Source of the DNA: Streptomyces sp. TRM68416
Lineage (GTDB): Bacteria; Actinomycetota; Actinomycetes; Streptomycetales; Streptomycetaceae
Direction of reading: 5' to 3'
DNA length: 64,000 bases
Assembly: GCF_014596915.1 (NCBI RefSeq)
Contig: NZ_JACVWU010000006.1
Location: forward strand, 248,001 to 312,000
Part shown: positions 32,486-40,725 of the stretch, piece by piece
Position numbering within the stretch: the first letter of the stretch is position 1
How the letters are laid out: each line of letters begins with the position of its first letter
The notes under the pieces: generated by a model
What the model saw: the letters and a program-made list of their open reading frames with translations, nothing else
The model's database searches: none
Told to the model about the DNA's origin: nothing
Position numbers and translations under genes: made by a program

Positions 32486-33655
32486 ATGGCCAGGCACTGG
32501 GCGGACTTCCAGTACGAGATCTATCTGAACGGCATGACGGGAGCCGTCCCCCGGCTGCCCACCGATCTGACCCGGCTGGAGGCGCTCACCGAGCAGCGGC
32601 TCGGCCCCGGCCCGGTCGGGTACGTGGCGGGCAGCGCGGGGGACGGCAGCACCGCCCTCGCCAACCGGCGGGCCCTGGACCGGCGCAGGATCGTGCCGCG
32701 CGTGCTGCGGGACGTGCACGAGCGGGACCTGTCCGTCGAGGTGCTCGGCCGGAGGCTGCCCGCCCCGGTGGCGCTGGCGCCGGTCGGGGTGCTGTCGATC
32801 ATGCATCCGGACGCCGAGCCGGGCGCCGCCCGGGCCGCCGCGGCGCAGGGCGTGCCGTTCGTGCTGTCCTCGGCGTCCAGCACGCCCCTGGAGCAGGTCG
32901 CCGAGGCCATGGGGGACGCCGAGCGCTGGTTCCAGCTGTACTGGCCGAAGGACCCGGAGGTGGCGCGCAGTTTCCTGGGCCGGGCCAAGGCGGCCGGGTT
33001 CACCGTGCTCGTCGTCACCCTGGACACCCCGCTGCTCGCGTGGCGCCCGCGCGACCTGGACCAGGCCTATCTGCCGTTCCTGCACGGCGTGGGCACCGCC
33101 AACTACTTCTCCGACCCGGCCTTCCTGGCCGGTCTGGCCAAGCCGGTGCACGAGGATCCCAACGCCGCGGTGATGCACTTCGTCGGGATGTTCGCCGACC
33201 CCGCCAAGACCTGGCCCGACCTGGCGTTCCTGCGCGATCACTGGGACGGCCCGATCGTGCTGAAGGGCATCCTGCACCCGGCGGACGCGGTGGCGGCGGC
33301 CGACGCCGGGATGGACGGGGTCGTCGTCTCCAACCACGGCGGCCGGCAGGTGGCCGGTGCGGTCGCGGCGGCCGACGCGCTGCCCGGCATCGTGGCGGCG
33401 GCCGGGGAGCGACTGACGGTGCTGTTCGACAGTGGCGTGCGCACGGGCGACGACATCGTCAAGGCGCTCGCGCTGGGCGCCCGGGCCGTGCTCGTCGGGC
33501 GGCCGTACGTATACGGTCTCGGACTCGACGGGCAAGCGGGCGTGGAGCACGTGATCCGCTGTCTGCTGGCCGAGCTGGACCTCACCCTCGCGCTGACCGG
33601 GCACGCCCGTCCCGCCACCGTCGGCCCCGCCGACCTCGTGGAGGACTCCGCATGA
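32486..33655 (+). CDS. FMN-dependent 2-hydroxyacid oxidase (lactate 2-monooxygenase-like)
   Basis: A 389-residue TIM-barrel flavoenzyme that oxidises L-2-hydroxyacids. Visible landmarks are YVAGSAGDGSTALANRRALD near the start, PVALAPVGVLSIMHPDAEPG, the FMN/Lys region VLKGILHPADAVAAADAG and the active-site VVSNHGGRQ with the catalytic His. LFDSGVRTGDDIVKALALGA, then RAVLVGRPYVYGL, completes the phosphate site. The W-F-Q-L-Y-W and LDTP stretches favour the lactate 2-monooxygenase branch, which gives acetate and CO2 rather than pyruvate. ATGA overlap with the next gene implies a joint pathway. Confidence 0.9.
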   Translation: MARHWADFQYEIYLNGMTGAVPRLPTDLTRLEALTEQRLGPGPVGYVAGSAGDGSTALANRRALDRRRIVPRVLRDVHERDLSVEVLGRRLPAPVALAPVGVLSIMHPDAEPGAARAAAAQGVPFVLSSASSTPLEQVAEAMGDAERWFQLYWPKDPEVARSFLGRAKAAGFTVLVVTLDTPLLAWRPRDLDQAYLPFLHGVGTANYFSDPAFLAGLAKPVHEDPNAAVMHFVGMFADPAKTWPDLAFLRDHWDGPIVLKGILHPADAVAAADAGMDGVVVSNHGGRQVAGAVAAADALPGIVAAAGERLTVLFDSGVRTGDDIVKALALGARAVLVGRPYVYGLGLDGQAGVEHVIRCLLAELDLTLALTGHARPATVGPADLVEDSA

Positions 33656-34611
33656 CCGCCGTGAGGAACGTCCTCGCCGTCGTCGCACCCCACGTGGGCG
33701 GCCGCGCCGTCGCATCCGGACTCGCCGCGCTCTTCCCCGCCGAGGCGCACGTCACCGTCGTCGAGGCCGCGGACGAGGACCCGGCCGCGCTGCGCACCGC
33801 CCATGTCCTGATCACCGCGCTGGCCCCGGTGACCGGCGAACACCTGGCCGCCGCACCGGAGTTGGAGCTGGTGCAGTGCGCGAGCCACGGCTTCGACTAC
33901 GTCGACCTGGGCGCGGCCCGGGCCCGCGGGGTGCCGGTGTGCACCATCGGCTCCAGCGGCGCCGAGGCGCAGAACGTGGCCGAGCAGACCTTCGCCCTCA
34001 TGCTGGCGCTCGCCAAGCGGCTGATCCCGGCCCACACCGCGCTGGTGGAGGCGGACTGGGCGCTCCCCCGGCTCCAGGGCTCGCTCACCGAGCTGTCCGG
34101 CAAGACCCTCGGCATCGTGGGCCTCGGCCGTATCGGGCGGCAGGTGGCCCGCCGGGCGGCCGCGTTCGACATGACCGTCGTCTACGCGGCCCCCCGCTCG
34201 CAGGAGTTCGCCGGCGCCCGGCACGTCCCCCTGGACGAGCTGCTGCGCACCGCCGACTACGTCTCCCTGCACGCACCCCTCACCGAGGAGACCCGGCACC
34301 TGCTGGACGCGCGGCGCCTCGCCCTGCTGAAACCGACGGCGTTCGTGATCAACACGGCCCGGGGCGCCCTGATCGACCAGAACGCCCTCGCGGACGCGTT
34401 GGAGAAGGGCGCCCTGGCCGGGGCGGGCCTCGACGTCTTCGACCCCGAGCCGCCCACCCCGGCGCTGCGGTTGCTGCGGGCCCCGAACGTGGTGCTGTCC
34501 CCGCACGTCGGCGGCGTCACCCGGGAGACCCTGGTCCGTATCGCCCTGGCGGCCGTGGAGAACGTGACCGGGTATCTGGCGGGCGGCCCGCCGCGGGACG
34601 TGATCGGTTAG
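33652..34611 (+). CDS. D-isomer-specific 2-hydroxyacid dehydrogenase
   Basis: A 319-residue NAD-dependent dehydrogenase. The dinucleotide fold starts at LSGKTLGIVGLGRIGRQVARRA (G-x-G-x-x-G). The catalytic residues fit an Arg in INTARGALID, a Glu in DPEPP and a His in LSPHVGGVT. The N-terminal flavodoxin-like lobe includes LVQCASHGFDYVDLGAARAR. The substrate could be glycerate, phosphoglycerate or a branched 2-hydroxyacid. Coupled by ATGA to the hydroxyacid oxidase gene, so the pair may interconvert L- and D-hydroxyacids through a 2-ketoacid. Its stop overlaps the convergent gene by 4 nt. Confidence 0.9.
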   Translation: MTAVRNVLAVVAPHVGGRAVASGLAALFPAEAHVTVVEAADEDPAALRTAHVLITALAPVTGEHLAAAPELELVQCASHGFDYVDLGAARARGVPVCTIGSSGAEAQNVAEQTFALMLALAKRLIPAHTALVEADWALPRLQGSLTELSGKTLGIVGLGRIGRQVARRAAAFDMTVVYAAPRSQEFAGARHVPLDELLRTADYVSLHAPLTEETRHLLDARRLALLKPTAFVINTARGALIDQNALADALEKGALAGAGLDVFDPEPPTPALRLLRAPNVVLSPHVGGVTRETLVRIALAAVENVTGYLAGGPPRDVIG

Positions 34612-36179
34612 AGGGAACCGTCCGAGACCTGGGCGGCACTGTCACTGACCGCGAACGACCCCGGGCCCGCCGATGGCCCCGGGTCGGCGAGCCAGCGCTG
34701 TGTGTCGGTGCCGTCGCGGACCTTGACCACGATGTCGGCGCCCGGCTCGCCGGTGGTGGAGGCCAGGGCGAGCCGTTCGTCCCAGCGGGGCAGCAACTCG
34801 CCCTGCGCGGTGAGGTCGTAGCGCACGTCGTCACCGCGGCCGGCGTCCCTGTCGGCGCACCGGCCGAGGACGACGACCCCGGCGTCCACATGCGAGTCCA
34901 GGCACAGATCCGGGTCCGCCGCGCTGCGCAGCAGCCCGTCCTTCTCGTACGTCCACTGCTGCTCGGCGGTGGCGGAGCAGGGCGCGAGCTCGGTGCCGGC
35001 GCCGCGGCGGACCTCGCCCCGGACGGCCAGGCACAGGTCGGCGTCCGCGTTGCGCAGCCCGGTCCGCTGGGACGGGACGGGGAGCCGGGCGGTGTCCGGG
35101 GGCGCGGAGGACGCCGTGGGCGGGTTCTCCACGGCGCTGCCGGAGACGGCCGGGGCGGTGCCGTCGTCCTCCGACCACACTCCGGCGACCATCATCGTGG
35201 CGAGCAGTCCGACGGAGGTGAGGCCCACGCCGGTGAGCAGTGTCCGCGGCCCGCCCGGCGTCCTGCGCAGCTGCTGCGGCAGGAGCCGGCGACGGCCGCG
35301 GCCGTGCCGTGCGGAGCCGCGGGCGCGCGAGCGGGCGCCCTGCTGGGTGCGGCCCGGACGGGACTCGTAGTAGCGGCGGGCGCCCCAGCCGAGCACGGAC
35401 TCGGCGATCAGGCCCCCCAACGCGCCCTCGAAATGACCCAGTTGTTCGGCGGCACCGCGGCAGTAGCGGCACTGGGCCAGATGCTCCTCGACGTCCGGCA
35501 GGAGGGCTCCGCCGCGCCGAATGGGGACGTCGAGAAGGCGGTTGTAGAACCGGCAATCCTTGGTCGGCGCGAGTTCCCGATGGGCATGTACACAACCCAT
35601 ACGGAATTTTTCATGCGCCTGTTCGAGTGCGACCGACGCGGTGTCGGCATCCATGCCCAGGAGGCCGGCGGGGACGGTTATCGGCTCGGCCTCGACCTCG
35701 GTGTGCCAGAGCAGACACCGGGAGAGTCCGGGAAGGGCATGGAATGAACGCCCGGCCAGCTTGCGGTTTTCCGGCGTCATGGACTTCGCGGCCCGCATAC
35801 CGCGGCCGCCCGCAGGTTTCCCGAGATCCGGCAGGACCGCGGTTATTCGCTCTTCGGCCGCCCAGTCCCGGACGGTGTCCCGGACGGCCACGAGCAGCCG
35901 GGGGCGCAGCGCGGCGGCGGACTCGCCGAGGGTCAGCCGGCCGAGGACCTGGTGGAAGGCGGCGGCGGTGACCATCGACGCGACGTCCTCACGGGAGGCG
36001 AGGCAGATCACCGCGTACTCCTGGACGGGCTGCCAGTGCCGCGCCATCAGCAGGGCGACGGACTGGGCGGCCTCGCCGTCGGGCCGGCCGCGCAGCAGCA
36101 CGGCGAGCCCCTCGTCGGATTCCCCGGGAGGCCCGCCGGGCGGCGGGTAAGGAGGGCGAGGGGGGTGGGGGGTGGGCAC
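34608..36179 (-). CDS. sigma-like/zinc-finger membrane protein with extracellular ricin-type lectin domain
   Basis: A 523-residue single-pass protein. Residues about 35-200 resemble a degenerate ECF sigma factor: a region-2-like ALLMARHWQPVQEYAVICLA and a region-4-like FHALPGLSRCLLWHTEVEAEP, with a shortened DNA-binding helix. An H-x3-C-x2-C zinc motif is at 233-240 (HLAQCRYC). A basic stretch precedes a transmembrane helix at about 313-334. Outside, residues about 375-500 form a ricin B-type beta-trefoil with QxW-like motifs (EQQWTYEKDG, DTQRWL). The GTG start has GAAGGAA upstream. The design suggests a carbohydrate-sensing envelope protein. A second paralogue lies at 54310-56781. Confidence 0.78.
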   Translation of the reverse strand: MPTPHPPRPPYPPPGGPPGESDEGLAVLLRGRPDGEAAQSVALLMARHWQPVQEYAVICLASREDVASMVTAAAFHQVLGRLTLGESAAALRPRLLVAVRDTVRDWAAEERITAVLPDLGKPAGGRGMRAAKSMTPENRKLAGRSFHALPGLSRCLLWHTEVEAEPITVPAGLLGMDADTASVALEQAHEKFRMGCVHAHRELAPTKDCRFYNRLLDVPIRRGGALLPDVEEHLAQCRYCRGAAEQLGHFEGALGGLIAESVLGWGARRYYESRPGRTQQGARSRARGSARHGRGRRRLLPQQLRRTPGGPRTLLTGVGLTSVGLLATMMVAGVWSEDDGTAPAVSGSAVENPPTASSAPPDTARLPVPSQRTGLRNADADLCLAVRGEVRRGAGTELAPCSATAEQQWTYEKDGLLRSAADPDLCLDSHVDAGVVVLGRCADRDAGRGDDVRYDLTAQGELLPRWDERLALASTTGEPGADIVVKVRDGTDTQRWLADPGPSAGPGSFAVSDSAAQVSDGSL

Positions 36180-36695
36180 TGAGCGGATTCCTTCCCACGC
36201 AAAGGTGACACACAGAAGCTCCGGCCCCCGAAAAGGAGTTCTGCCTGGTGCGTCCCTTTTGGGCGCCGGACGCGGGGAGCGCGAATTCCACCGACCCCCA
36301 TTCGGTCCGGTTCCCCCACGGACGAATGCGACCCGGCTTTTACCCCCCGCACGGGCACTTCACCCTCGCACAAAACACTCTTGCCCAACAAGGCACTCGG
36401 GCAACATCAGCACCTTTGAAAGATAGTCAGATTCGACGGCAACTCGACTCACTCGCACTGGCATTCGTCATTCCCTGTGCCCCGTGTGAATCGCGCACCC
36501 GTTCCGGGGCGGCGCGCACGCTCCCGGCGCACGCCGCGGCGCAGTCCACTGGAAGCGGCCCCTCGGAAGGCCCCGCGCAGGACGGCGGCTCTCCTGTGCG
36601 AACGGGCCGCCGACCCCGATCCTCCCGCCCTCGGTCGGCGGCCCCGAGGGAGGCGGCCGGGGCCGACGGCCCACGGGCCCGCCGGACAGCGGCCG
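36180..36695. other. 516-bp intergenic region
   Basis: This lies upstream of the sigma-like/ricin gene and downstream of the toxin gene. The part 36310-36460 is noticeably less GC-rich and probably holds the promoter. I recognise no gene or named operator. Confidence 0.5.
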
Positions 36696-37073
36696 TCAGA
36701 TCTGCCAGGAGCGCAGCCGGTCCGCGGCCCCGAAGACGTCGGTCTTGCCGTCGATCAGATCGCGGGCGAGGTCGACGAGAGCGCCGTAGGGCGGATCAAT
36801 GCCGACACCGCTGACGAACATGTAGGCCACGGCCGTGGCGCAGGCGAAGCGGGCGTTGGCCGAGGGCAGCGGCTTGAGCAGGGCGAGGGTGTGCAGCAGC
36901 GCGGCGGCCCGCCAGGCGGGGTCGGAGTCCACGCCGAGCCGCGGCGGGTCCACGCGGTGCCGGGCAACGGCCGCGACCAGCGCCGAGAAGTCGTTGATCG
37001 TGGGCTGGTCCGGCAGGACCTCTTCGTGCCGCTGGAGCAGCCACGGCACGTCTATGTGGATGACAGGTGCCAT
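36696..37073 (-). CDS. Fic/Doc-like toxin with degenerate active-site motif
   Basis: A 125-residue all-helical protein of the Doc size class. The active loop, usually H-x-F-x-D/E-G-N-G/K-R, reads KPLPSANARFACATAVAYM: the catalytic His is Lys, Phe is Leu and the acidic residue is Ser, while Asn and the final Arg remain. A loss of AMPylation or phosphorylation is therefore expected unless another chemistry is used. The helix C-terminal to the motif (VDLARDLIDGKTDVFGAADRLRSW) is typical. It starts 3 nt after the antitoxin stop, an arrangement usual for toxin-antitoxin pairs. Confidence 0.7.
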   Translation of the reverse strand: MAPVIHIDVPWLLQRHEEVLPDQPTINDFSALVAAVARHRVDPPRLGVDSDPAWRAAALLHTLALLKPLPSANARFACATAVAYMFVSGVGIDPPYGALVDLARDLIDGKTDVFGAADRLRSWQI

Positions 37074-37076
37074 CGG

Positions 37077-37322
37077 TCAGGCGGCCCGCCCCTCGTCCTT
37101 GGCGGGCGGTTCGTCGTCGGGGAAGGCGGCCGCGAATTCGTCGGCGTGGGACGCGAAGAACCGGCGGAAGGCCTCGGCGCCCTCCTGGAGCGCCCGGTGC
37201 CGGGCGATGTCGGCCGCCGCCGCCTCGCGGACGAGGGCCTTCATGGACGTACCGCGTTCCTTGGCGATCTGCCGCAGGTCCTCTAGCTCGCGGTCGCTGA
37301 ACTCCACGTTGAGAGCTGGCAT
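37077..37322 (-). CDS. ribbon-helix-helix antitoxin
   Basis: An 81-residue protein with a short beta strand and two helices at its N-terminus (ALNVEFSDRELEDLRQIAKE, then RGTSMKALVREAAAADI), the ribbon-helix-helix DNA-binding fold. The acidic C-terminal tail ending PPAKDEGRAA would bind and mask the toxin. As the first gene of the pair it is expected to repress its own promoter. The upstream ACCAGGTCAAGCGG stretch (about 37360) has no clear palindrome. Confidence 0.75.
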   Translation of the reverse strand: MPALNVEFSDRELEDLRQIAKERGTSMKALVREAAAADIARHRALQEGAEAFRRFFASHADEFAAAFPDDEPPAKDEGRAA

Positions 37323-37567
37323 GCCCTCACGGTACCGCGCGGGTACTCGACCGTAAATATCACCAGGTCAAGCGGCTCACGGGACGGTACCGCGAGGGAT
37401 TCACGCGCACCACCCCCGGGTGAGACGTGGGTCACATCGAGTCTCTCGGATGTCACATTCGGCCCTCTGGGGCCGTCGCAGGTGCGAGCCCACGCAGCGG
37501 AGGCCCTGCGCATGTCCGAGATCCCCGTTCGTCCCGACAGGCTCACGCACGCCCCCGAGGAGGAGCA

Positions 37568-39034
37568 GTGACAGCCGTGGCACCGCCCGGGAAGGGCGAA
37601 CGACTCGCCGACTGGTTCGACGGCCGCCTGGGCACCCACACCCTGGGCCGGAAGTACCTGCGCAAGGTCTTCCCGGACCACTGGTCGTTCCTGCTGGGCG
37701 AGATCTGTCTGTACAGCTTCGTGGTGCTGATCCTCAGCGGCGTGTACCTCACGCTCTTCTTCCACCCGTCGATGAACGAGGTGACGTACCAGGGCAGTTA
37801 CCTGCCCCTCAACGGCGTGCGGATGTCCGAGGCGTACGCCTCCACCCTGGACATCAGCTTCGACGTGCGCGGCGGGCTGCTGATCCGGCAGCTGCACCAC
37901 TGGGCGGCGCTGGTCTTCGTCGCCGGGATGCTCACGCACATGATGCGGCACTTCTTCACGGGGTCGTTCCGCAAACCCCGCGAGGTCAACTGGCTGTTCG
38001 GCTGGTCGCTGCTCTTCCTCGGCCTGTTCGAGGGCCTGTTCGGCTACTCGCTTCCGGACGACCTGCTGTCGGGCACGGGTCTGCGGTTCGTCAACGGCGC
38101 CCTGCTGTCGGTGCCGATCGTCGGGACGTACCTGTCCCTGTTCCTGTTCGGCGGCGAGTTCCCCGGCGACGACATCGTGGCCCGCTTCTACTCGCTGCAC
38201 GTGCTGCTGATCCCCGGCGTCATGGCGGCGCTCGTGGTGGCGCACGTCCTGCTGGTCGTCCACCACAAGCACACCCAGTTCGCCGGCCCCGGCCGCACCG
38301 AACGCAACGTCGTCGGCGCCCCGTTCATGCCGGTCTACCTGGCGAAGGCGGGCGGGTTCTTCTTCCTGGTCTTCGGCACCCTCTGCCTCCTCGCCGCGGT
38401 CGCGACGGTCAACCCGGTGTGGGCGTACGGCCCGTTCCGCGCCGACCAGGTCTCCACCGGCGCCCAGCCCGACTGGTACCTGGGCTTCGCCGAGGGCCTG
38501 GTCCGCGTCATGCCGGGCTGGGAGATCAACCTGTGGGGCCACACCCTCGTCCTCGGTGTCCTCATCCCTGTCGTCGTCTTCCCCCTGATGCTGGTCTTCA
38601 TCGGCGTCTACCCGTTCCTGGAGGCGTGGCTGACCGGCGACAAGCGCGAGCACCATCTCCTGGACCGCCCGCGCAACCGCCCGGTCCGCACCGCGATCGG
38701 CGCCTCCTGGCTCAGCCTCTACCTGCTCCTGCTGGTGGCCGGCGGCAACGACATCGTCGCCACCCGGCTGCACCTGTCGATCAACGTGGTCACCTGGACG
38801 CTCCGGATCGGGGTGTTCGTCGTCCCGGCCGCCGTCTTCGTCCTCACCCGGCGCATCTGCCTCGGCCTGCAACTCCGCGACCGGGAGCGGGTGGCGCACG
38901 GCCGCGAGACGGGCGTGATCAAGCGGCTGCCGCACGGCGAGTACGTGGAGGTGCACGAGCCGCTGAGCCAGGCGCAGTTGCACACCCTCACCGCACACGA
39001 ACGGCCCGGCGAACTGGTGGAGCGCGAACCATAG
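37568..39034 (+). CDS. solitary cytochrome b subunit (QcrB-like)
   Basis: A 488-residue membrane protein with about nine hydrophobic helices. The bis-His heme ligand pairs appear as LIRQLHHWAALVFVAGMLTH then MMRHFF, and SLHVLLIPGVMAALVVAHVLL, and the Qo-site-like motif as PDWYLGFAEG. This is the quinol-oxidising subunit of a bc-type complex. The usual neighbours qcrC and qcrA are absent, as are cytochrome oxidase genes, so this is a second copy that may pair with other partners or replace QcrB under some condition. The GTG start follows GAGGAGGAGCA. The protein is shorter than typical actinobacterial QcrB (~540 residues). Confidence 0.9.
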   Translation: MTAVAPPGKGERLADWFDGRLGTHTLGRKYLRKVFPDHWSFLLGEICLYSFVVLILSGVYLTLFFHPSMNEVTYQGSYLPLNGVRMSEAYASTLDISFDVRGGLLIRQLHHWAALVFVAGMLTHMMRHFFTGSFRKPREVNWLFGWSLLFLGLFEGLFGYSLPDDLLSGTGLRFVNGALLSVPIVGTYLSLFLFGGEFPGDDIVARFYSLHVLLIPGVMAALVVAHVLLVVHHKHTQFAGPGRTERNVVGAPFMPVYLAKAGGFFFLVFGTLCLLAAVATVNPVWAYGPFRADQVSTGAQPDWYLGFAEGLVRVMPGWEINLWGHTLVLGVLIPVVVFPLMLVFIGVYPFLEAWLTGDKREHHLLDRPRNRPVRTAIGASWLSLYLLLLVAGGNDIVATRLHLSINVVTWTLRIGVFVVPAAVFVLTRRICLGLQLRDRERVAHGRETGVIKRLPHGEYVEVHEPLSQAQLHTLTAHERPGELVEREP

Positions 39035-39041
39035 CCGTCTC

Positions 39042-39057
39042 CCCCGCCTCCGCGGGG
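39042..39057 (+). terminator. short hairpin after the cytochrome b gene
   Basis: CCCCGC (39042-39047) and GCGGGG (39052-39057) pair across a CTCC loop, 7 nt after the stop. It separates the cytochrome gene from the VMAP-C operon. Confidence 0.5.
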
Positions 39058-39190
39058 ACGCTTCTCCCAGCCCCTTCCGTCCGGCACGGTCGCCTCTAAT
39101 CTTGAGTCACGGACCGTGCACAGCGAGTCGTCGCCGCACGGGGGCAAGGGAGCGCGTCCCCGCCACGGGGCGCCGGAGGGGGGAGCCGCC

Positions 39191-40666
39191 GTGTGCGAGG
39201 AGACAGAGGAGATCAAGGACCGGATACGGCGCCGCGCCGTCGACGCCCTGGTGCGCTGTGACACGCTGGGCTCGCCCGAGGACCGCGAACAGTTCCTGGG
39301 TCTGGTCCTGGACGGGCTCCGGCGCAGCGGCGGGCTGCAGCGGCACAGCACGCCGCGCGGGCAGTACGTGGCGCTGCTCCGTTTCTGTATGACGACCCCG
39401 CCCGCCTCCGGCGGCACGGACGGGCTGACCTGCCTCGCGGCCGTCCTCGATCTGCTGGACCCGGGCTGCGCGGAGTCACTGCTGATGTACCGGCTCGCGG
39501 ACGAGTGGAAGGCCGTGCGGACGCTGCCGGACGAGTTCACCGACTCCTGGGGGCTGTTGGAACAGGCGCTGCAGTCGGTACGCATTCCCGACGCGGAGCG
39601 CAGGGCCATGGTGGCGCAGGCGACCCAGTCCCGATTACGCAGCCTCCCCCGCCACAGCATCACCGTGTGGTCGGACTTCCTCTATCTGGTGGGGCAGAAC
39701 ACGGCGCCGGACCATGTACCGCCGTGGATGGCCTATCTCGACGCCGCGTCCACGTGGCTGGACGCGGCGCACCGCCGCAATCTGCGCGCGATCAACCGCA
39801 GACCCGCCGCCCGCTGGGAGTTCGGCCACACACTCGACCGGGCGCGGTACGCCCGGCAGCCCTCGGAACAGCCGTCCACGCACGCCGAGCACCTGGCCAT
39901 CCGGATCATGGAGGCGCCCTACGACGAGGGCTACTACACGGTGTCCCACTGGTTCCACTCCGCCCTGCGCGGGCCGGACTTCGAGGGACGCAGTGACAGC
40001 CCTACGGTCCCCTTCGCCGAGTTGCAGCAGACGGTCAGCGGCGTGATCTCGCAGGTGCAGTGGACGGAGGGGGACCGGCCGGGACATCTGCGACTGGAGT
40101 TCGTGCTCCCGCTGGAACTGATCAACCTGCCCGTCGAGTCCTGGCCCCTGGATGTCGCCGAAGGTTCTCATCTCCTGCTGGGCACGAGCCATCCGGCGGT
40201 GGTCGTCCGGAGCCTGGACCGGCTGATGGACCGGCGCTGGCACGGCTGGTGGCGGCTGCGCTGGCAGAAGCTGTGCGAGGAGCCGACGACCAGCTCCGTG
40301 TACATGAGCATCCCGAGCAGCAGCCCGCAGCATCCGGACCGGGTGGCGGCGGAGCTCGCCGACGAGGCGCATGTCGCCGCGGTGCTGAGCGAACCGCCCG
40401 AGGCCGGACGGCCGTACGGCTGCCTGGAGTTCAGGACGGCGCTGTGCACGGGCTATCCGGTGGTGGTGTGGCACCGCACCAGTGAGTCGACGACGGAGTT
40501 CCGGCAGGTGGTGGGCGATCTGCTCGCCGAGGGATTCGCCGACCTGCTGCCCCGGATCACCCGCTTTCGCCGTCAGGCCGCCGCCCTCGGGGCAGGCACA
40601 CCGGAGCACCGGATCGGCCGGCATCTCGCGGTGCTGTGGGACGACCCCGACCGGAAGCCGCTGTGA
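39191..40666 (+). CDS. EAD-VMAP-C protein of a vWA-MoxR-VMAP ternary system
   Basis: A 491-residue protein. Residues about 5-95 form a helical effector-associated domain: RRRAVDALVRCDTLGSPEDR, then EQFLGLVLDGL, and later YVALLRFC and LMYRLADEW. The rest (about 115-480) fits the VMAP-C domain, with EFVLPLELINLPVESWPL, SHPAVVVRSLDRLMDRRW, then WRLRWQKL, and TGYPVVVWHR. In described ternary systems VMAP links a MoxR AAA+ ATPase and a vWA protein to protease or other effectors through matching effector-associated domains. The caspase-like protein at 48043-49188 has a similar C-terminal domain. I use the GTG at 39191, preceded by GGAGGGGGGAG; a GTG at 39116 lacks an SD. Confidence 0.78.
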   Translation: MCEETEEIKDRIRRRAVDALVRCDTLGSPEDREQFLGLVLDGLRRSGGLQRHSTPRGQYVALLRFCMTTPPASGGTDGLTCLAAVLDLLDPGCAESLLMYRLADEWKAVRTLPDEFTDSWGLLEQALQSVRIPDAERRAMVAQATQSRLRSLPRHSITVWSDFLYLVGQNTAPDHVPPWMAYLDAASTWLDAAHRRNLRAINRRPAARWEFGHTLDRARYARQPSEQPSTHAEHLAIRIMEAPYDEGYYTVSHWFHSALRGPDFEGRSDSPTVPFAELQQTVSGVISQVQWTEGDRPGHLRLEFVLPLELINLPVESWPLDVAEGSHLLLGTSHPAVVVRSLDRLMDRRWHGWWRLRWQKLCEEPTTSSVYMSIPSSSPQHPDRVAAELADEAHVAAVLSEPPEAGRPYGCLEFRTALCTGYPVVVWHRTSESTTEFRQVVGDLLAEGFADLLPRITRFRRQAAALGAGTPEHRIGRHLAVLWDDPDRKPL

Positions 40667-40725
40667 CCGGATCTCCGACGTCCGGCCGGCCTCACCCGGC
40701 CGACCCTCGCAGGGAGGAAACCGCC

